This document shows positions 28,252-37,093 of a stretch of 64,000 nt of DNA, in pieces; position 1 is the first letter of the stretch, and each line of letters opens with the position of its first letter. This stretch comes from an uncultured Roseobacter sp. (GTDB lineage Bacteria; Pseudomonadota; Alphaproteobacteria; Rhodobacterales; Rhodobacteraceae), in assembly GCF_947496515.1 (NCBI RefSeq), contig NZ_CANMDB010000002.1, positions 1 through 64,000 on the forward strand, written 5' to 3'. The position numbers and the translations under genes were made by a program. The notes under the pieces are model-generated. The model saw nothing but the letters and a program-made list of their open reading frames with translations. It made no database searches and was not told where the DNA came from.

Positions 28252-29058
28252 ATGTGGAAATATCTGTCATCGCAAGCGATCGCGGCGGTGCTGATCGCGG
28301 GCAGTGCTGCGGCGCAATGCGCCGCCGACAAGACCTTGACCGAAGGCAAACTGACCATCGCCACCGGAAACCCGGCCTACTACCCTTGGGTCATCGACGA
28401 TGCGCCCGAAAGCGGGCAGGGGTTCGAGGCGGCCGTGGCCTACGCGCTGGCCGAGCGCATGGGGTTTGACGCGGGCGATGTGATCTGGACGCGCACGTCC
28501 TTCGATCAGGCAATCCAGCCCGGCGCCAAGGATTTCGACCTCAACCTCCAGCAGTTCTCCATCACCGAGGAACGCGACAAGGTCGTGGATTTCTCTACCC
28601 CCTATTACACGGCCCCCATGGCGGTGCTGGTGCGGGGCGGCGGTGATGTCAGCGCGGATCTGGACAGCCTGCGGCAGTTGCGTTGGGGGGTCATGGCAAC
28701 GACCACCGCCTTGCCCGTCGTGATGCAGACCATTGCTCCTGCCACGGGGCCGCTCGTCTATGATGACAACGTCAACGTGGTCGAGGCCATGAAGGCGGGC
28801 CAGGTGGATGCGGCGCTCTTTGATCTGCCCACAGCGCTCTATCTCGCGGCAGCGGTGCTGGAGGGCGGGCAGGTACTTGGCCAGTTTTCCGCCGATCAGA
28901 CCGAAAACCCCGACCGCTTCGGCATGCTGATGACCGAAGGTAACCCGCTCAAGGCCTGCGTGGATGAGGCGCTGGCCGCGCTCGCCGCGGATGGCGCACT
29001 GGCGGAGATCGAGGCCACCTGGCTGCAGGAAGCCACGGGCGTCCCGCTGATCAAATAA
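28252..29058 (+). CDS. Amino acid ABC transporter substrate-binding protein
   Basis: This 268-residue periplasmic binding protein (SBP_bac_3 family) has a signal peptide (MWKYLSSQAIAAVLIAGSAA, cleaved near AQC) and family blocks GKLTIATGNPAYYPWVIDD, GFEAAVAYALAERMGF, FDLNLQQFSITEERDKVVDF and NVVEAMKAGQVDAALFDLPT. It captures a polar amino acid or related compound in the periplasm. The exact ligand cannot be read from the sequence. Two further genes of the transporter follow at once, so this is one operon. Confidence 0.9.
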   Translation: MWKYLSSQAIAAVLIAGSAAAQCAADKTLTEGKLTIATGNPAYYPWVIDDAPESGQGFEAAVAYALAERMGFDAGDVIWTRTSFDQAIQPGAKDFDLNLQQFSITEERDKVVDFSTPYYTAPMAVLVRGGGDVSADLDSLRQLRWGVMATTTALPVVMQTIAPATGPLVYDDNVNVVEAMKAGQVDAALFDLPTALYLAAAVLEGGQVLGQFSADQTENPDRFGMLMTEGNPLKACVDEALAALAADGALAEIEATWLQEATGVPLIK

Positions 29059-29061
29059 GGC

Positions 29062-29871
29062 GTGAACCGCAGGCAGGCATATGAGGCGGCGGAGCGGCGG
29101 CGATCTCTGATCGTCGCTGTGCTGAGCACCGCCGTCGTTGCAGCCGGGCTCATCCTGCTGGTGCCGCTTGCCCCCGGCTGGCCCGCGGTGCGGGCGAGCT
29201 TTTTCGATGGGGGTATCTTTGTGGATACCTTTCCCACGCTGCTGCGGGCTTTTGCGATTGATGTCATGATCTTCGCCTGGTCGGTGCCGCTGATTTGCGC
29301 GACGGGGCTGGCGATCGCTCTGGCGCGGGGGGCGCGGTCGCCCGCGCTTTTTCCGCTCCGGATCGCCGGGGCCGTCTATGTGGATGTTTTCCGCGGCGTG
29401 CCGGTGGTGCTGACCATCTATCTGATCGGGTTCGGGGTGCCGGGGCTGGGACTGCCGCGGCCCTGGAACTCGCCCTATATCTGGGGCACGGTCGCGCTGG
29501 TACTGACCTATTCCGCCTATATCGCGGAGGTTTTGCGGTCGGGCATCGAAAGCGTCCACGAAAGCCAGCGCAACGCCGCCATCTGCCTTGGCCTGAGCGA
29601 GCGCGACACCATGCGCTACGTGATCCTGCCGCAGGCGATCCGCCGCGTGGTGCCTGCCAATATGAACATGCTCGTGGCGCTGCAAAAGGACGTGGCGCTG
29701 CTGAGCTTTATCGGCCCGGTGGAGATTTTGCGTCAGGCGGGCATCTACAAGAGCCTGCTGGCGAATTTCACGCCTTACGTGGTTGCCGCGGTGATCTTTC
29801 TGGCGGTGACCGTGCCTGCCACGCGCTACGCGGATCATCTGCTGAACCGGGACCGCAATGCCCGGCGCTAA
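29062..29871 (+). CDS. Amino acid ABC transporter permease
   Basis: This 269-residue inner-membrane permease (HisM/GlnP type) starts from GTG three bases after the binding-protein stop. About five or six membrane segments are visible, beginning [19 protein letters not shown]. The permease signature is at [20 protein letters not shown], continuing into [20 protein letters not shown], which forms the loop contacting the ATPase. It probably works as a homodimer, since only one permease gene is present. The 3' end overlaps the ATPase gene by 14 bases. Confidence 0.9.
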   Translation: MNRRQAYEAAERRRSLIVAVLSTAVVAAGLILLVPLAPGWPAVRASFFDGGIFVDTFPTLLRAFAIDVMIFAWSVPLICATGLAIALARGARSPALFPLRIAGAVYVDVFRGVPVVLTIYLIGFGVPGLGLPRPWNSPYIWGTVALVLTYSAYIAEVLRSGIESVHESQRNAAICLGLSERDTMRYVILPQAIRRVVPANMNMLVALQKDVALLSFIGPVEILRQAGIYKSLLANFTPYVVAAVIFLAVTVPATRYADHLLNRDRNARR

Positions 29872-30586
29872 GCTCGTTCTGCGGGACGTGCGCAAGTCCT
29901 TTGGCGCTCAGGAGGTGCTGCGCGGCATCGACATGCAGATTGCCGCGGGCGAGATGGTCTGCCTGATCGGTGCGTCCGGCTCCGGCAAATCGACGCTGCT
30001 GCGCTGCATCAACCAGCTGGAGCCCATCGACGACGGCACTGTGCTGCTCGACGGCGAGGATATCTCGGAACCCGGGCGCGATCTGGCGGCCATACGGCAG
30101 CGTATTGGCATCGTCTTTCAGTCCTATAACCTCTTTCCGCATATGACCGCCCTTGAGAACGTTATGCTGGCGCCGCGCCGGGTGTTGGGGCAGACGGACA
30201 CCGCTGCAGCCGAGCGCCTCTTTCAGCAGTTCGGGCTGGACGCCCATATGAGCAAATATCCCGATCAGCTGTCGGGCGGGCAGCAGCAGCGGGTGGCCAT
30301 CGTCCGGGCGCTGGCCATGCAGCCCGAGATCATGCTGTTTGACGAGATCACCGCCGCGCTCGACCCGGAGCTGGTGGGCGAAGTGCTGGAGGTCCTGCGC
30401 CGTCTGCGGTCGGGTGGCATGACCATGGTGCTGGCGACCCATGAGATGGGATTTGCCCGTGAGCTGTCGGATCGCATCTGTTTCATGGATGGCGGCGTGA
30501 TCGTCGAGGAAGGCGCGCCCAAGCAGATCTTTACCGCGCCACAGGTCCCGCGCACGCAGGCCTTTCTGCGGTCCGTGCTTCGGTAG
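29858..30586 (+). CDS. Amino acid ABC transporter ATP-binding protein
   Basis: This 242-residue ATPase of the polar amino acid uptake family has Walker [10 protein letters not shown] near residue 39, Q-loop [11 protein letters not shown], signature [15 protein letters not shown] near 141, Walker [14 protein letters not shown], and H-loop [12 protein letters not shown]. It powers the permease encoded just upstream, whose last 14 bases it overlaps. All key ATP-binding residues are present. Confidence 0.94.
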   Translation: MPGAKLVLRDVRKSFGAQEVLRGIDMQIAAGEMVCLIGASGSGKSTLLRCINQLEPIDDGTVLLDGEDISEPGRDLAAIRQRIGIVFQSYNLFPHMTALENVMLAPRRVLGQTDTAAAERLFQQFGLDAHMSKYPDQLSGGQQQRVAIVRALAMQPEIMLFDEITAALDPELVGEVLEVLRRLRSGGMTMVLATHEMGFARELSDRICFMDGGVIVEEGAPKQIFTAPQVPRTQAFLRSVLR

Positions 30587-30648
30587 GCCTTTCTGCGCTG
30601 CAGCGCTTGCATTCCGCGCCCGCGGCCATAGTCTTTGAGGTGATGGAG

Positions 30649-32814
30649 ATGAAATCCCCCGAGATCGACCTGCTGAGCGATCTGTGCGCCGCCAGATTGG
30701 CTGAGCCCCGTTCGGTCCTCGGGCCGCATGTGTCGGATGGTGTCCGCACGGTGACCGTCTTTGTGCCGGATGCGGCGCGGGTGGCAGCGCTGACGGATGC
30801 GGCGCGGGTCGAACTGGTGCCGGTTGACGGGACCGACGGCGTGTTCCGCGGCCCTGTCGACGGGACCTACCACCTTGAAGCGACCAGTCCCGATGGCTCT
30901 GTCTGGCAGTTTGAGGATCCTTACCGATTTCCGCCGGTGCTGAGCGATTTTGACCGCCATCTCATCGGCGAGGGCACACATCAGCAGCTTTGGCGCGTGT
31001 TGGGCGCGCACCCGGTGACCCACGCGGGCACGGCAGGGGTGCACTTCGCTGTCTGGGCGCCGCAGGCGCAGCGCGTCTCCGTCGTGGGGCCGTTCAACGG
31101 GTGGGACGGGCGGCGCCACCCGATGCAGCGGGTCGGTGCGCTATGGGAGATCTTTCTGCCCGGTCTGAGCGCAGGCACGGTTTACAAATATGAGATCATC
31201 GGCGCCGACGGCACCCTGTTGCCGCCCAAGGCCGATCCCGTGGGCTTCGGGTCCGAGCATCCGCCGGGCAATGCCTCTGTCGTGCGCGCGCTGCCAGCTT
31301 ATGACTGGGCCGACGCGGCGTGGATGGATGCGCGGGCCCGGCGGGATCTGCGGTCCGAGCCTGTGTCCATCTACGAAGTGCACCTGGGATCCTGGCGGCG
31401 CAGCGCACAGGGGCGCGCGATCAGCTACAGTGAGGCGGCCGAGACGCTCGTCCAATACGCGGCGGACATGGGCTTTACCCATATCGAGTTGATGCCCCTG
31501 CACGAACACCCCTTTGACGGCTCCTGGGGCTATCAGCCGGTGGGGCTGTATGCGCCCACCGTGCGGCATGGCCCGCCCGAGGGGTTGCGCGCGCTGGTGG
31601 ATGCGGCGCATGGGGCGGGGCTGGGGGTGATCCTCGACTGGGTGCCGGGACATTTCCCCACGGACGATCACGGGCTGGGCCGGTTCGATGGCACACCGCT
31701 CTATGAGCATGCGGACCCGCGCGAGGGGTTCCACCCGGACTGGAACACCTACATCTACAACTACGGTCAGCGCGAGGTGGCGGGCCATCTGGCCGCCAAT
31801 GCGCGCTACTGGCTTCAGGAGTATCACTTCGACGGTCTGCGCGTGGATGCGGTCGCCTCCATGCTCTACCGCGACTACAGCCGGGCGGAGGGCGAATGGA
31901 TCCCCAATCGAGACGGTGGGCGCGAGAATTACGAGGCAATGGCGTTTCTGCGCGCGGTGACGGACATGGCGCAGACGACCTATCCGGGCAGCATCACGGT
32001 GGCGGAGGAAAGCACCGCTTTTCCGGGCGTGACGGCGCCGGTGGATCAGGGGGGGCTTGGGTTCGGGTTCAAGTGGAACATGGGCTGGATGCACGACACG
32101 CTGAGCTATCTGTCCCTGCCGCCGGAGCACCGGGCAGAGCATCACCACCGCATGACCTTTGGGCTGACTTATGCGTTTTCAGAGGCTTTCGTGCTGCCGA
32201 TCAGCCATGACGAGGTGGTGCACGGCAAGGGCTCGATGCTCGCGCGCGTGCCGGGCGAGGGGGCGGCGCGCTTTGCCGGGCTGCGGGCCTACTACGGGTT
32301 CATGTGGGGCCATCCGGGCAAGAAGCTTTTGTTCATGGGGCAGGAATTTGCCCAGGCCGCAGAGTGGGACCATGAAGCCGAGCTGGACTGGGGCGCGCTG
32401 GAGCGACCGTTGCACGAGGGTGTGCAGCGGCTGGTGCGCGATCTCAACGGGATCTACCGCGACCTGCCCGCGCTGCATGCGCAGGACTGTGACGCGGCCG
32501 GGTTCCAGTGGATCGAAGCCGATGACACGGCGCGGTCTGTCTATGCGTGGATCCGCCGGGGCGGGGGTGGGGAGGCCGTGGTGGTCTGTAACTTCTCGGA
32601 TCGGGCGCATGGCGCCTACCGGCTTGGCCTGCCGCAGCCCGGGCGCTGGCGCGTCGCACTGAGCACCGATGCGGTGGCCTACGGTGGCGAGGGACGCGAT
32701 ACAGGCGGCACTATCGAGGCGACGGACGCGCCGCATCAGGGCCAGCCCGCAAGCGCATTGCTAGACTTACCGCCCTCTGCCACTCTGATCCTTGTGCCCC
32801 CGGGCACAGACTAA
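30649..32814 (+). CDS. glgB: 1,4-alpha-glucan branching enzyme
   Basis: This 721-residue GH13 enzyme makes the alpha-1,6 branches in glycogen. It has an N-terminal extension and a CBM48 domain (VHFAVWAPQAQRVSVVGPFN, GWDGRRHPM), then the catalytic barrel: VYKYEIIGADG, SWGYQPVGLYAP, nucleophile region FDGLRVDAVASMLYRDYSR, acid in ITVAEEST, and PISHDEVVHGKGSM. All three catalytic acidic residues are present. I chose ATG 30649 because GAGG lies eight bases upstream; the frame extends to TTG 30607. No glgA, glgC, glgP or glgX is nearby. It is followed 75 bases later by a GghA-like glycosidase. Confidence 0.93.
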   Translation: MKSPEIDLLSDLCAARLAEPRSVLGPHVSDGVRTVTVFVPDAARVAALTDAARVELVPVDGTDGVFRGPVDGTYHLEATSPDGSVWQFEDPYRFPPVLSDFDRHLIGEGTHQQLWRVLGAHPVTHAGTAGVHFAVWAPQAQRVSVVGPFNGWDGRRHPMQRVGALWEIFLPGLSAGTVYKYEIIGADGTLLPPKADPVGFGSEHPPGNASVVRALPAYDWADAAWMDARARRDLRSEPVSIYEVHLGSWRRSAQGRAISYSEAAETLVQYAADMGFTHIELMPLHEHPFDGSWGYQPVGLYAPTVRHGPPEGLRALVDAAHGAGLGVILDWVPGHFPTDDHGLGRFDGTPLYEHADPREGFHPDWNTYIYNYGQREVAGHLAANARYWLQEYHFDGLRVDAVASMLYRDYSRAEGEWIPNRDGGRENYEAMAFLRAVTDMAQTTYPGSITVAEESTAFPGVTAPVDQGGLGFGFKWNMGWMHDTLSYLSLPPEHRAEHHHRMTFGLTYAFSEAFVLPISHDEVVHGKGSMLARVPGEGAARFAGLRAYYGFMWGHPGKKLLFMGQEFAQAAEWDHEAELDWGALERPLHEGVQRLVRDLNGIYRDLPALHAQDCDAAGFQWIEADDTARSVYAWIRRGGGGEAVVVCNFSDRAHGAYRLGLPQPGRWRVALSTDAVAYGGEGRDTGGTIEATDAPHQGQPASALLDLPPSATLILVPPGTD

Positions 32815-32889
32815 GTGGTGTGCCCGGGGGCGCAGAATAATCTCCGTGCCGGACGGCACGGTGGCCCGAAGACCTAGAGAAAGAGACCG

Positions 32890-35256
32890 ATGACACTCAA
32901 GAACGACATCATCTTTGTGGAGACCGCAGCGCAAGCGGAGGCCGATGCCGCACAGGATGCGCTGACCATGGCCGAAACAAGCTTTGACGCCGAGCGCCGG
33001 ATTGCGGCGCGGTTGGGCGGTCGTGTCGAAGGAGATCTGGCGATTTTCGGCTACTGGACGCCGGAGCTTCTGGATGCGCGGGTGCCGTCGGGCGACATCT
33101 TTCTGGAAATCCTGCGCCCGACAGAGCCGCTCGATCTGACCCGCGCCCATCAGACCGTGAGTTTTGAGCGGGCCTGGGTCCCGGTGATCCGGCAGGAGGC
33201 GCATTGCTTCACAGCCGTTTCGGGCATGCGGGTGGGCACGCGGGAGAGCATCGGTGATTTCTACGCGCTGGCCTGGCGTGACGCGGAGGATCAATGGCAC
33301 CGCATATTTGACCCGCTCGCCATGTCGCTGCCCTTTGGTGCGATGGCCCCGGCGGAGCTCTACGATGTGGCCGCGATGCAGGCCGCGCGAGGCGATGCTG
33401 CCTACTTCGAGGCGCTCAAATCCGATGTGCCGCACAAGGTCGGCCCGCCCGTCAACATCCTGCAGATTCATGTGCCGACAGCCACGGCAGGCGGGACGCT
33501 CGCGAGCCTCACCCGGCACTACCAGCGGCTCGCCGAACGGGTCTCGCGCGATCTGCCGCTGGAGCCTGCAGATCAGCTCTTTCTGGGCTATGACGCGGTG
33601 CAGCTTTTGCCAGTGGAGCCCACGACCGTCTACGAGGCCGGGCCTGATTTCTGGGAGGAGGCCGATGGCGACAGCGAGGCGGTCATTGTCTCGCTCTTGC
33701 GGCCCGATACCACCAATTGGGGCTATGACATCGTCATTTCCGGGATGGCGACCGTGAACCCGGTGCTGCTGGAAAGCGGCAGACCGGATGAACTGGTGGA
33801 TCTGGCGGCGGTGTTGCACGGGTTTCCCAGCAAGCCCAAGCAGCTGATCTTTGACGTGGTGTTCGGGCATTCGGACAATCAGGGTCTGCGGGCGCTCAAC
33901 GGTCACTTCTTTGGTGGGCCCAATATGTACGGGCAGAACCTCGATTATCAGAACCCGGCGGTGCGCGCGATCCTGCTGGAGATGCAGCGGCGCAAGGTGA
34001 ACTTCGGTGCCGATGCGGTGCGGGTGGACGGTGCTCAGGATTTCAAATGGTGGGACGGCGCGGCACAGGAGCTGCGCCACGACGATGACTACCTGCAATC
34101 CATGGCCGATATCGTGCAGGAGGTCGCGGGCACCGAGTACCGCCCCTGGTTCATCTTCGAGGACGGTCGGCCCTGGCCCGATGAGGACTGGGAGCTGTCC
34201 TCCACCTACCGCGCGGTGATCGAGGGGCAGCGCGATGACGACGTGTTTCAGTGGGGGCCGCTGACCTTTGCCCATAACACGCCGTTTCTCTATACGTTCT
34301 GGCTGTCGAAATTCTGGCGTATCCGCGAGATGGTGGAGGTCGGTGCCAACTGGATTTCCGGGACGTCGAACCACGACACGCTGCGCCGCGGCACGCAGGT
34401 GAGCCCCAAGCTCAACGTCAACACACGGCTGGGGCGCAGCCGGATGGAGATCCTCGACAAAGCCTATGACAACCCCGCGGTCCACGTGCTGACCTATGTG
34501 GCGCTGCCCGGTGTGCCGATGGATTTCCTCAACGCCATGGCGCGGGCCAGCTGGGGCTTCATCCGCAATCAGGACGACCGCTACGGGGTCAAGGTCGTCT
34601 CAGAAGAGGCGATCAGCCTCAAGTGGCAGGTGGATGAGTACAGCTACTCCGTGCCCGGCAATTTCCGGCGGCTCAAGGAGCTGGGGTTCGAGACGCGCGA
34701 GGAGCTGTCGCGTTTCATGGATTTCCTGCCTGCGCTGGTGGAGGTCACCGAATACGATCTGGACGAGATCGTGCGGCTGCTGCGCACCTCCGAGCCACCC
34801 TTGGCGGGGCCGGAGTTCACGGTACCTGCCCTGAAGCAGATCGCGCGCGCGTGGATGGATGACATGCACGAATATTGCAACGTGTCCAATTCGCTGCCCG
34901 CGCTAGATGCTGCTCAGGCCGAATTCTGTCTGCAGACCCGGAATTTTCGGCGGGCGCGACCCTGGTTGCAGAAAAACTATGGGGCCAAGGACCGGTTTGA
35001 TTATCTCCATCCCATAGAGGGACGCACGGTGTTCACGGCGCTGCGGCACGGGCCGGAGGGGGAGCAGATCTTTGCCGTCGCGCATATGGAAGGCAAACCG
35101 ACGGCGGAGATGGACCCGTTGACCCTGCCGGTGCCTGGGATCGAGGGGGAGGGATGGAAACTTGCCTTGCGCACGCCCTCCATCGGGTCTGACTACACAG
35201 GCGGGCCGCTGACGCTGAGCGATTCCATGGCGCTGGTCTTTTCGCGGCAAATCTAG
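32890..35256 (+). CDS. Glucosylglycerol hydrolase-like glycosidase (GghA type)
   Basis: This 788-residue protein, amylase-like in outline, closely resembles my recollection of cyanobacterial glucosylglycerol hydrolase: FGYWTPEL near residue 53, SGMRVGTRESIGDFYAL, FDPLAMSLPFGAMAPAELYD, ILQIHVPTATAGGTL, FLGYDAVQLLPVEPT, NWGYDIVISG, GPNMYGQNLDYQNPAVRAI, then GADAVRVDGAQDF near 377 and FIFEDGRPWP near 420, the likely catalytic Asp and Glu. GghA splits glucosylglycerol, a compatible solute, into glucose and glycerol. Function here is inferred by family; alpha-glucan or sucrose-type activity is possible. It pairs with glgB and starts after a purine-rich AGAGAAAGAGACCG leader. No signal peptide is visible, so it is cytoplasmic. 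Confidence 0.75.
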   Translation: MTLKNDIIFVETAAQAEADAAQDALTMAETSFDAERRIAARLGGRVEGDLAIFGYWTPELLDARVPSGDIFLEILRPTEPLDLTRAHQTVSFERAWVPVIRQEAHCFTAVSGMRVGTRESIGDFYALAWRDAEDQWHRIFDPLAMSLPFGAMAPAELYDVAAMQAARGDAAYFEALKSDVPHKVGPPVNILQIHVPTATAGGTLASLTRHYQRLAERVSRDLPLEPADQLFLGYDAVQLLPVEPTTVYEAGPDFWEEADGDSEAVIVSLLRPDTTNWGYDIVISGMATVNPVLLESGRPDELVDLAAVLHGFPSKPKQLIFDVVFGHSDNQGLRALNGHFFGGPNMYGQNLDYQNPAVRAILLEMQRRKVNFGADAVRVDGAQDFKWWDGAAQELRHDDDYLQSMADIVQEVAGTEYRPWFIFEDGRPWPDEDWELSSTYRAVIEGQRDDDVFQWGPLTFAHNTPFLYTFWLSKFWRIREMVEVGANWISGTSNHDTLRRGTQVSPKLNVNTRLGRSRMEILDKAYDNPAVHVLTYVALPGVPMDFLNAMARASWGFIRNQDDRYGVKVVSEEAISLKWQVDEYSYSVPGNFRRLKELGFETREELSRFMDFLPALVEVTEYDLDEIVRLLRTSEPPLAGPEFTVPALKQIARAWMDDMHEYCNVSNSLPALDAAQAEFCLQTRNFRRARPWLQKNYGAKDRFDYLHPIEGRTVFTALRHGPEGEQIFAVAHMEGKPTAEMDPLTLPVPGIEGEGWKLALRTPSIGSDYTGGPLTLSDSMALVFSRQI

Positions 35257-35321
35257 CAGGGCACACGCGTTCCGGGCGTTTAGAGGGTGCAAAGGAGTGC
35301 GCCTTCGGGCCAAAAGGGGGA

Positions 35322-35378
35322 AAGCCCCCTCCCCTCCATCGAGGAGGGTCGGGGGCTGCCCGGCCCGTGGGCCGGGCC
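35322..35378. repeat. Intergenic palindromic repeat, copy 2 (inverted)
   Basis: The reverse complement of this segment aligns with 28031-28084. It has the AGCCCCCT...GGGGGCT outer stem around CCTCC ATCGA GGAGG, followed by CGGCCCGTGGGCCGGG, which is itself a strong hairpin. It lies 66 bases after the GghA-like gene and may also stop its transcription. Confidence 0.7.
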
Positions 35379-35517
35379 GGACGGGTGTCCAACGGCGCCT
35401 CACAGGCCCGATGCCGGTCCCCGTCCCTTTGAACCTGCCCGGTCTGGTGACCCCGCGGCTTGCAATCAGCGGCCAGTCTGCTAGCACCTGCGCACCTTTG
35501 GACGTGGAGCGGCAGGG

Positions 35518-36591
35518 ATGGACGATCTCAAGCAGAAATACCTGGCCCAGGTGGCCGATGCGGGTGATGAGGCCGCGCTGGAGGCCATCCGTCTCGCCGC
35601 CGTTGGCAAGAAGGGCGAAGTGGCGCTGAAGATGCGCGAGCTGGGCCGTATGACCCCGGAGGAGCGGCAGGTCGCAGGCCCCGCGCTCAATGCGTTGAAA
35701 GATGAGATCAACGCGGCGCTGGCAGCCAAGAAAGCAGCGCTCGCGGATGCGGCGCTCGATGCGCGGCTGCGCGAGGAGTGGCTGGATGTGACACTGCCTG
35801 CCCGGGACCGGCGGCAGGGCACGATCCACCCCATCAGCCAGGTGACCGAAGAACTGACGGCCATCTTTGCCGAAATGGGGTTTTCCGTCGCCGAAGGACC
35901 ACGGATCGACACCGACTGGTACAACTTCGACGCGCTCAACATCCCCGGTCATCACCCCGCACGGGCCGAGATGGATACATTTTACATGCACCGGGCGGAA
36001 GGCGATAATCGCCCGCCCCATGTGCTGCGCACCCATACCAGCCCCGTGCAGATCCGTTCCATGGAGAAGATGGGCGCACCCCTGCGCATCATCTGCCCGG
36101 GTGGCGTCTACCGCGCGGATTACGACCAGACCCACACACCCATGTTCCACCAGGTCGAAGGGCTGGCCATCGACCGCGACATCTCCATGGCGCATCTGAA
36201 ATGGGTGCTGGAAGAATTCGTGAAGGCCTATTTCGAGGTGGACGGTGTGGATCTGCGCTTTCGCGCGTCGCACTTTCCCTTCACCGAACCCTCGGCGGAA
36301 GTGGACATCCGCTGTTCCTGGGAAGGCGGTACGCTCAAAGTGGGCGAGGGGGATGACTGGCTGGAGATCCTCGGCTCCGGCATGGTGCACCCCAATGTCC
36401 TCAAGGCCGGTGGCATCGATCCCGATCAATGGCAGGGGTTTGCCTTTGGCATGGGGATCGACCGGATCGCGATGCTGAAATACGGCATTCCCGATCTGCG
36501 CGCCTTTTTCGACAGTGATCTGCGGTGGCTGCGCCACTACGGGTTTGCGAGCCTTGATCAGCCGACGCTGCACGGCGGTTTGAGCCGTTAG
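35518..36591 (+). CDS. pheS: Phenylalanyl-tRNA synthetase alpha subunit
   Basis: This 357-residue catalytic subunit of the (alpha-beta)2 class II synthetase has an N-terminal coiled coil (about residues 1-90), [19 protein letters not shown] near 102, class II motif 2 around [20 protein letters not shown] near 198-217, and motif 3 [18 protein letters not shown] near 306. It charges tRNA-Phe together with PheT. The ATG at 35518 follows GGAGCGGCAGGG. A small membrane-protein gene separates it from pheT. Confidence 0.97.
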   Translation: MDDLKQKYLAQVADAGDEAALEAIRLAAVGKKGEVALKMRELGRMTPEERQVAGPALNALKDEINAALAAKKAALADAALDARLREEWLDVTLPARDRRQGTIHPISQVTEELTAIFAEMGFSVAEGPRIDTDWYNFDALNIPGHHPARAEMDTFYMHRAEGDNRPPHVLRTHTSPVQIRSMEKMGAPLRIICPGGVYRADYDQTHTPMFHQVEGLAIDRDISMAHLKWVLEEFVKAYFEVDGVDLRFRASHFPFTEPSAEVDIRCSWEGGTLKVGEGDDWLEILGSGMVHPNVLKAGGIDPDQWQGFAFGMGIDRIAMLKYGIPDLRAFFDSDLRWLRHYGFASLDQPTLHGGLSR

Positions 36592-36736
36592 GCCACGCTG
36601 GCTGAGGCAGTTTTCGAAGGCCGGGGCGCTTTTGAGTCTGTGCCGAGGATCACCCCGTCAGCCCGATGGCATCTTCACCGGGCAGGTTTTGCACCAGCTC
36701 TCGACAGGCGTGTGTTGCCGTGTTAAGATTCTCGTC

Positions 36737-36988
36737 ATGATAGAAGATGATGCGCCCGACAAGGGCTTTCGGATCCTGCTTGTGACCGTCATGTTGTGCC
36801 TCATTTTCGTGGCACATGTCTTCATGTGGCTGTCGGACATGCCGCGCGATCTGAAGATCGTCTTTACCGTGCTGAACGTGCTGGGGTGGACCATCGTGCT
36901 GGCCCCGATCCTGCTGGTGGACCGCTGGCTGGCAAGCCTGCGACGGCGTAACGCCGAAGATCCCGAGGAAGAGCTGTCGCCGGAGTAA
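36737..36988 (+). CDS. Small two-helix membrane protein
   Basis: This 83-residue protein has two predicted membrane segments, ILLVTVMLCLIFVAHVFMWL and IVFTVLNVLGWTIVLAPILL, and a charged tail RRRNAEDPEEELSPE. I recognise no family. It sits between pheS and pheT. The frame is open to 36632, but the added residues look non-coding, so ATG 36737 (MIEDDAPDKG) is chosen. The Shine-Dalgarno is weak. Its role is unknown, and co-transcription with pheST is likely. Confidence 0.7.
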   Translation: MIEDDAPDKGFRILLVTVMLCLIFVAHVFMWLSDMPRDLKIVFTVLNVLGWTIVLAPILLVDRWLASLRRRNAEDPEEELSPE

Positions 36989-37093
36989 ACCCCGCGCTGG
37001 CCTGCACGGCCCCCTTCGTCTCAGCTATCACTTTCCCCCCGGGGGGCTTTCCGCTATCAGGGCGCGAAACCGATATGACCCTGGTGCGATCCG

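Noticed and set aside
28267-29895. A 542-residue minus-strand open frame opposite the amino-acid transporter genes
   Set aside because: Its composition is dominated by Arg, His and Gln and it lies wholly antisense to three recognisable ABC transporter genes.
34903-36573. A 556-residue minus-strand open frame across the GghA-like/pheS junction
   Set aside because: It is antisense to two real genes and to the palindromic repeat, with no recognisable domain.
37035-37046. CCCCCCGGGGGG as a rho-independent terminator before pheT
   Set aside because: The stem has no loop and no T-run follows; pheT begins 48 bases later, so a leader structure is at most possible.
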